The notes beneath the pieces were generated by a model, which saw only the letters and a list, made by a program, of their open reading frames with translations, did not search any database and had not been told where the DNA came from. From Bradyrhizobium acaciae (GTDB lineage: Bacteria; Pseudomonadota; Alphaproteobacteria; Rhizobiales; Xanthobacteraceae): a DNA stretch of 64,000 nt. The position numbers and the translations under genes were made by a program. Positions 63,590-64,000 of the stretch are shown here, piece after piece. The stretch's first letter is position 1. Each line of letters starts with the position of its first letter. The DNA lies in contig NZ_JACMYK010000010.1 in assembly GCF_020889785.1 (NCBI RefSeq), positions 1-64,000 of the forward strand, written 5' to 3'.

Positions 63590-64000
63590 TCAGGCGAGCG
63601 CCTGGGCGATCTCGGTGTGAATGGCTTCGGCGACGGCCTTCGGATCGGCGGCCTCCATCACCGGACGTCCGACGACCAGATAATCGGCGCCGGCAGCAAT
63701 GGCGCGCGCCGGCGTCATGATGCGCTTCTGGTCACCGGTCGCCGAGCCCGCCGGGCGGATGCCGGGGGTCACCAGGTTCATCTGATCGCCGATGATCTTG
63801 CGCAAGGCGCTCGCTTCCTCCGGCGAGCTGACGAGGCCGTCGACACCGAGCGCCTGCGCCTGCCGGGCGCGCGCTTCGACGAGATCGGAGACGTTGAGGC
63901 GATAGCCCGCGGCGTGAAGGTCGCTGTCGTCATAGGAGGTCAGCACCGTCACCGCGAGGATCTTCAGACCGGTGCCGGCGCGGGCCTCGACCGCCGCCTT
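63590..64000 (-). CDS. pyrF: Orotidine 5'-phosphate decarboxylase, C-terminal part
   Basis: The last 136 codons of a gene whose start is beyond the window. The text [15 protein letters not shown], then [20 protein letters not shown] (phosphate-binding loop) and [18 protein letters not shown] are the C-terminal OMPdecase signatures. It makes UMP from OMP. The N-terminal catalytic Lys/Asp tetrad lies outside. It heads the pyrF-DUF1330-dapB-gpmA group. Confidence 0.93.
   Translation of the reverse strand, partial: KAAVEARAGTGLKILAVTVLTSYDDSDLHAAGYRLNVSDLVEARARQAQALGVDGLVSSPEEASALRKIIGDQMNLVTPGIRPAGSATGDQKRIMTPARAIAAGADYLVVGRPVMEAADPKAVAEAIHTEIAQALA

Overview
The window is a GC-rich alphaproteobacterial chromosome segment, most like Bradyrhizobium or a near relative. 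The evidence is the paired glnK-amtB units, DUF2865 and DUF2239 proteins, an MHYT-GGDEF-EAL protein, the ftsK-lolA-xthA and pyrF-DUF1330-dapB-gpmA gene orders, and many short palindromic intergenic repeats of the kind common in that group. Assignment to genus is inference; no rRNA is present. Almost all the DNA is coding, on both strands.

Layout. 1-8030: DUF2239 end, MATE exporter, HCCA-isomerase-like protein, ketopantoate reductase, a cytochrome c4-like protein paired with a PQQ-type sugar dehydrogenase, a DUF2865 protein, tRNA-Gly(GCC) and an SRPBCC protein. 8114-9739: a thioredoxin-TPR co-chaperone and a LON-domain protein. 9746-14306: a six-gene minus-strand locus (PepSY, cytochrome b, coiled-coil outer-membrane porin, FMN-binding protein, ApbE flavin transferase, four-histidine membrane protein), which looks like a flavinylation-based extracytoplasmic electron-transfer system. 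14533-17067: c-di-GMP enzyme. 17232-19452: a thioesterase, enoyl-CoA hydratase and membrane protein operon, divergent from a TetR gene, with two matching palindromic operators between them. 19499-23826: Trm112, alpha/beta hydrolase, UbiH-like hydroxylase, TesB, GYF_2 membrane protein. 24106-29442: two glnK-amtB pairs flanking arsR-SRPBCC-clpP. A sigma-54-type promoter precedes the second pair.

29655-41288: GFA protein, GGDEF cyclase, Nudix hydrolase, DapC-like aminotransferase, FtsK, LolA, XthA, cyclic-nucleotide-binding protein, OmpR-type regulator, L,D-transpeptidase, a frameshifted 2-keto-4-pentenoate hydratase, and the PLP-binding YggS protein. 41397-47521: Cache-HAMP-GGDEF cyclase, Tat-exported amine oxidase, YiiX-type cysteine hydrolase, GT39-type glycosyltransferase. 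47562-52321: HMG-CoA-lyase-like enzyme and CaiB/BaiF CoA-transferase divergent from LysR, followed by an MFS transporter. One operator pattern (CGAA-N7-TTCG) lies on both sides of lysR. 52425-59192: CysZ-like protein, then a minus-strand cluster: EmrA-like adaptor (frameshifted), EmrB-like pump, type III polyketide synthase, ICMT-type methyltransferase and a second DHA2 pump. 59256-64000: Nth, DUF2244, Ada/Ogt-type methyltransferase, GpmA, DapB, DUF1330 and partial PyrF.

The most notable items are the flavinylation locus, the polyketide synthase-methyltransferase-exporter cluster, the matching operator pairs for TetR and LysR, two single-base frameshifts, and a dense set of about eight palindromic repeat families, some of which supply or touch the ends of genes.
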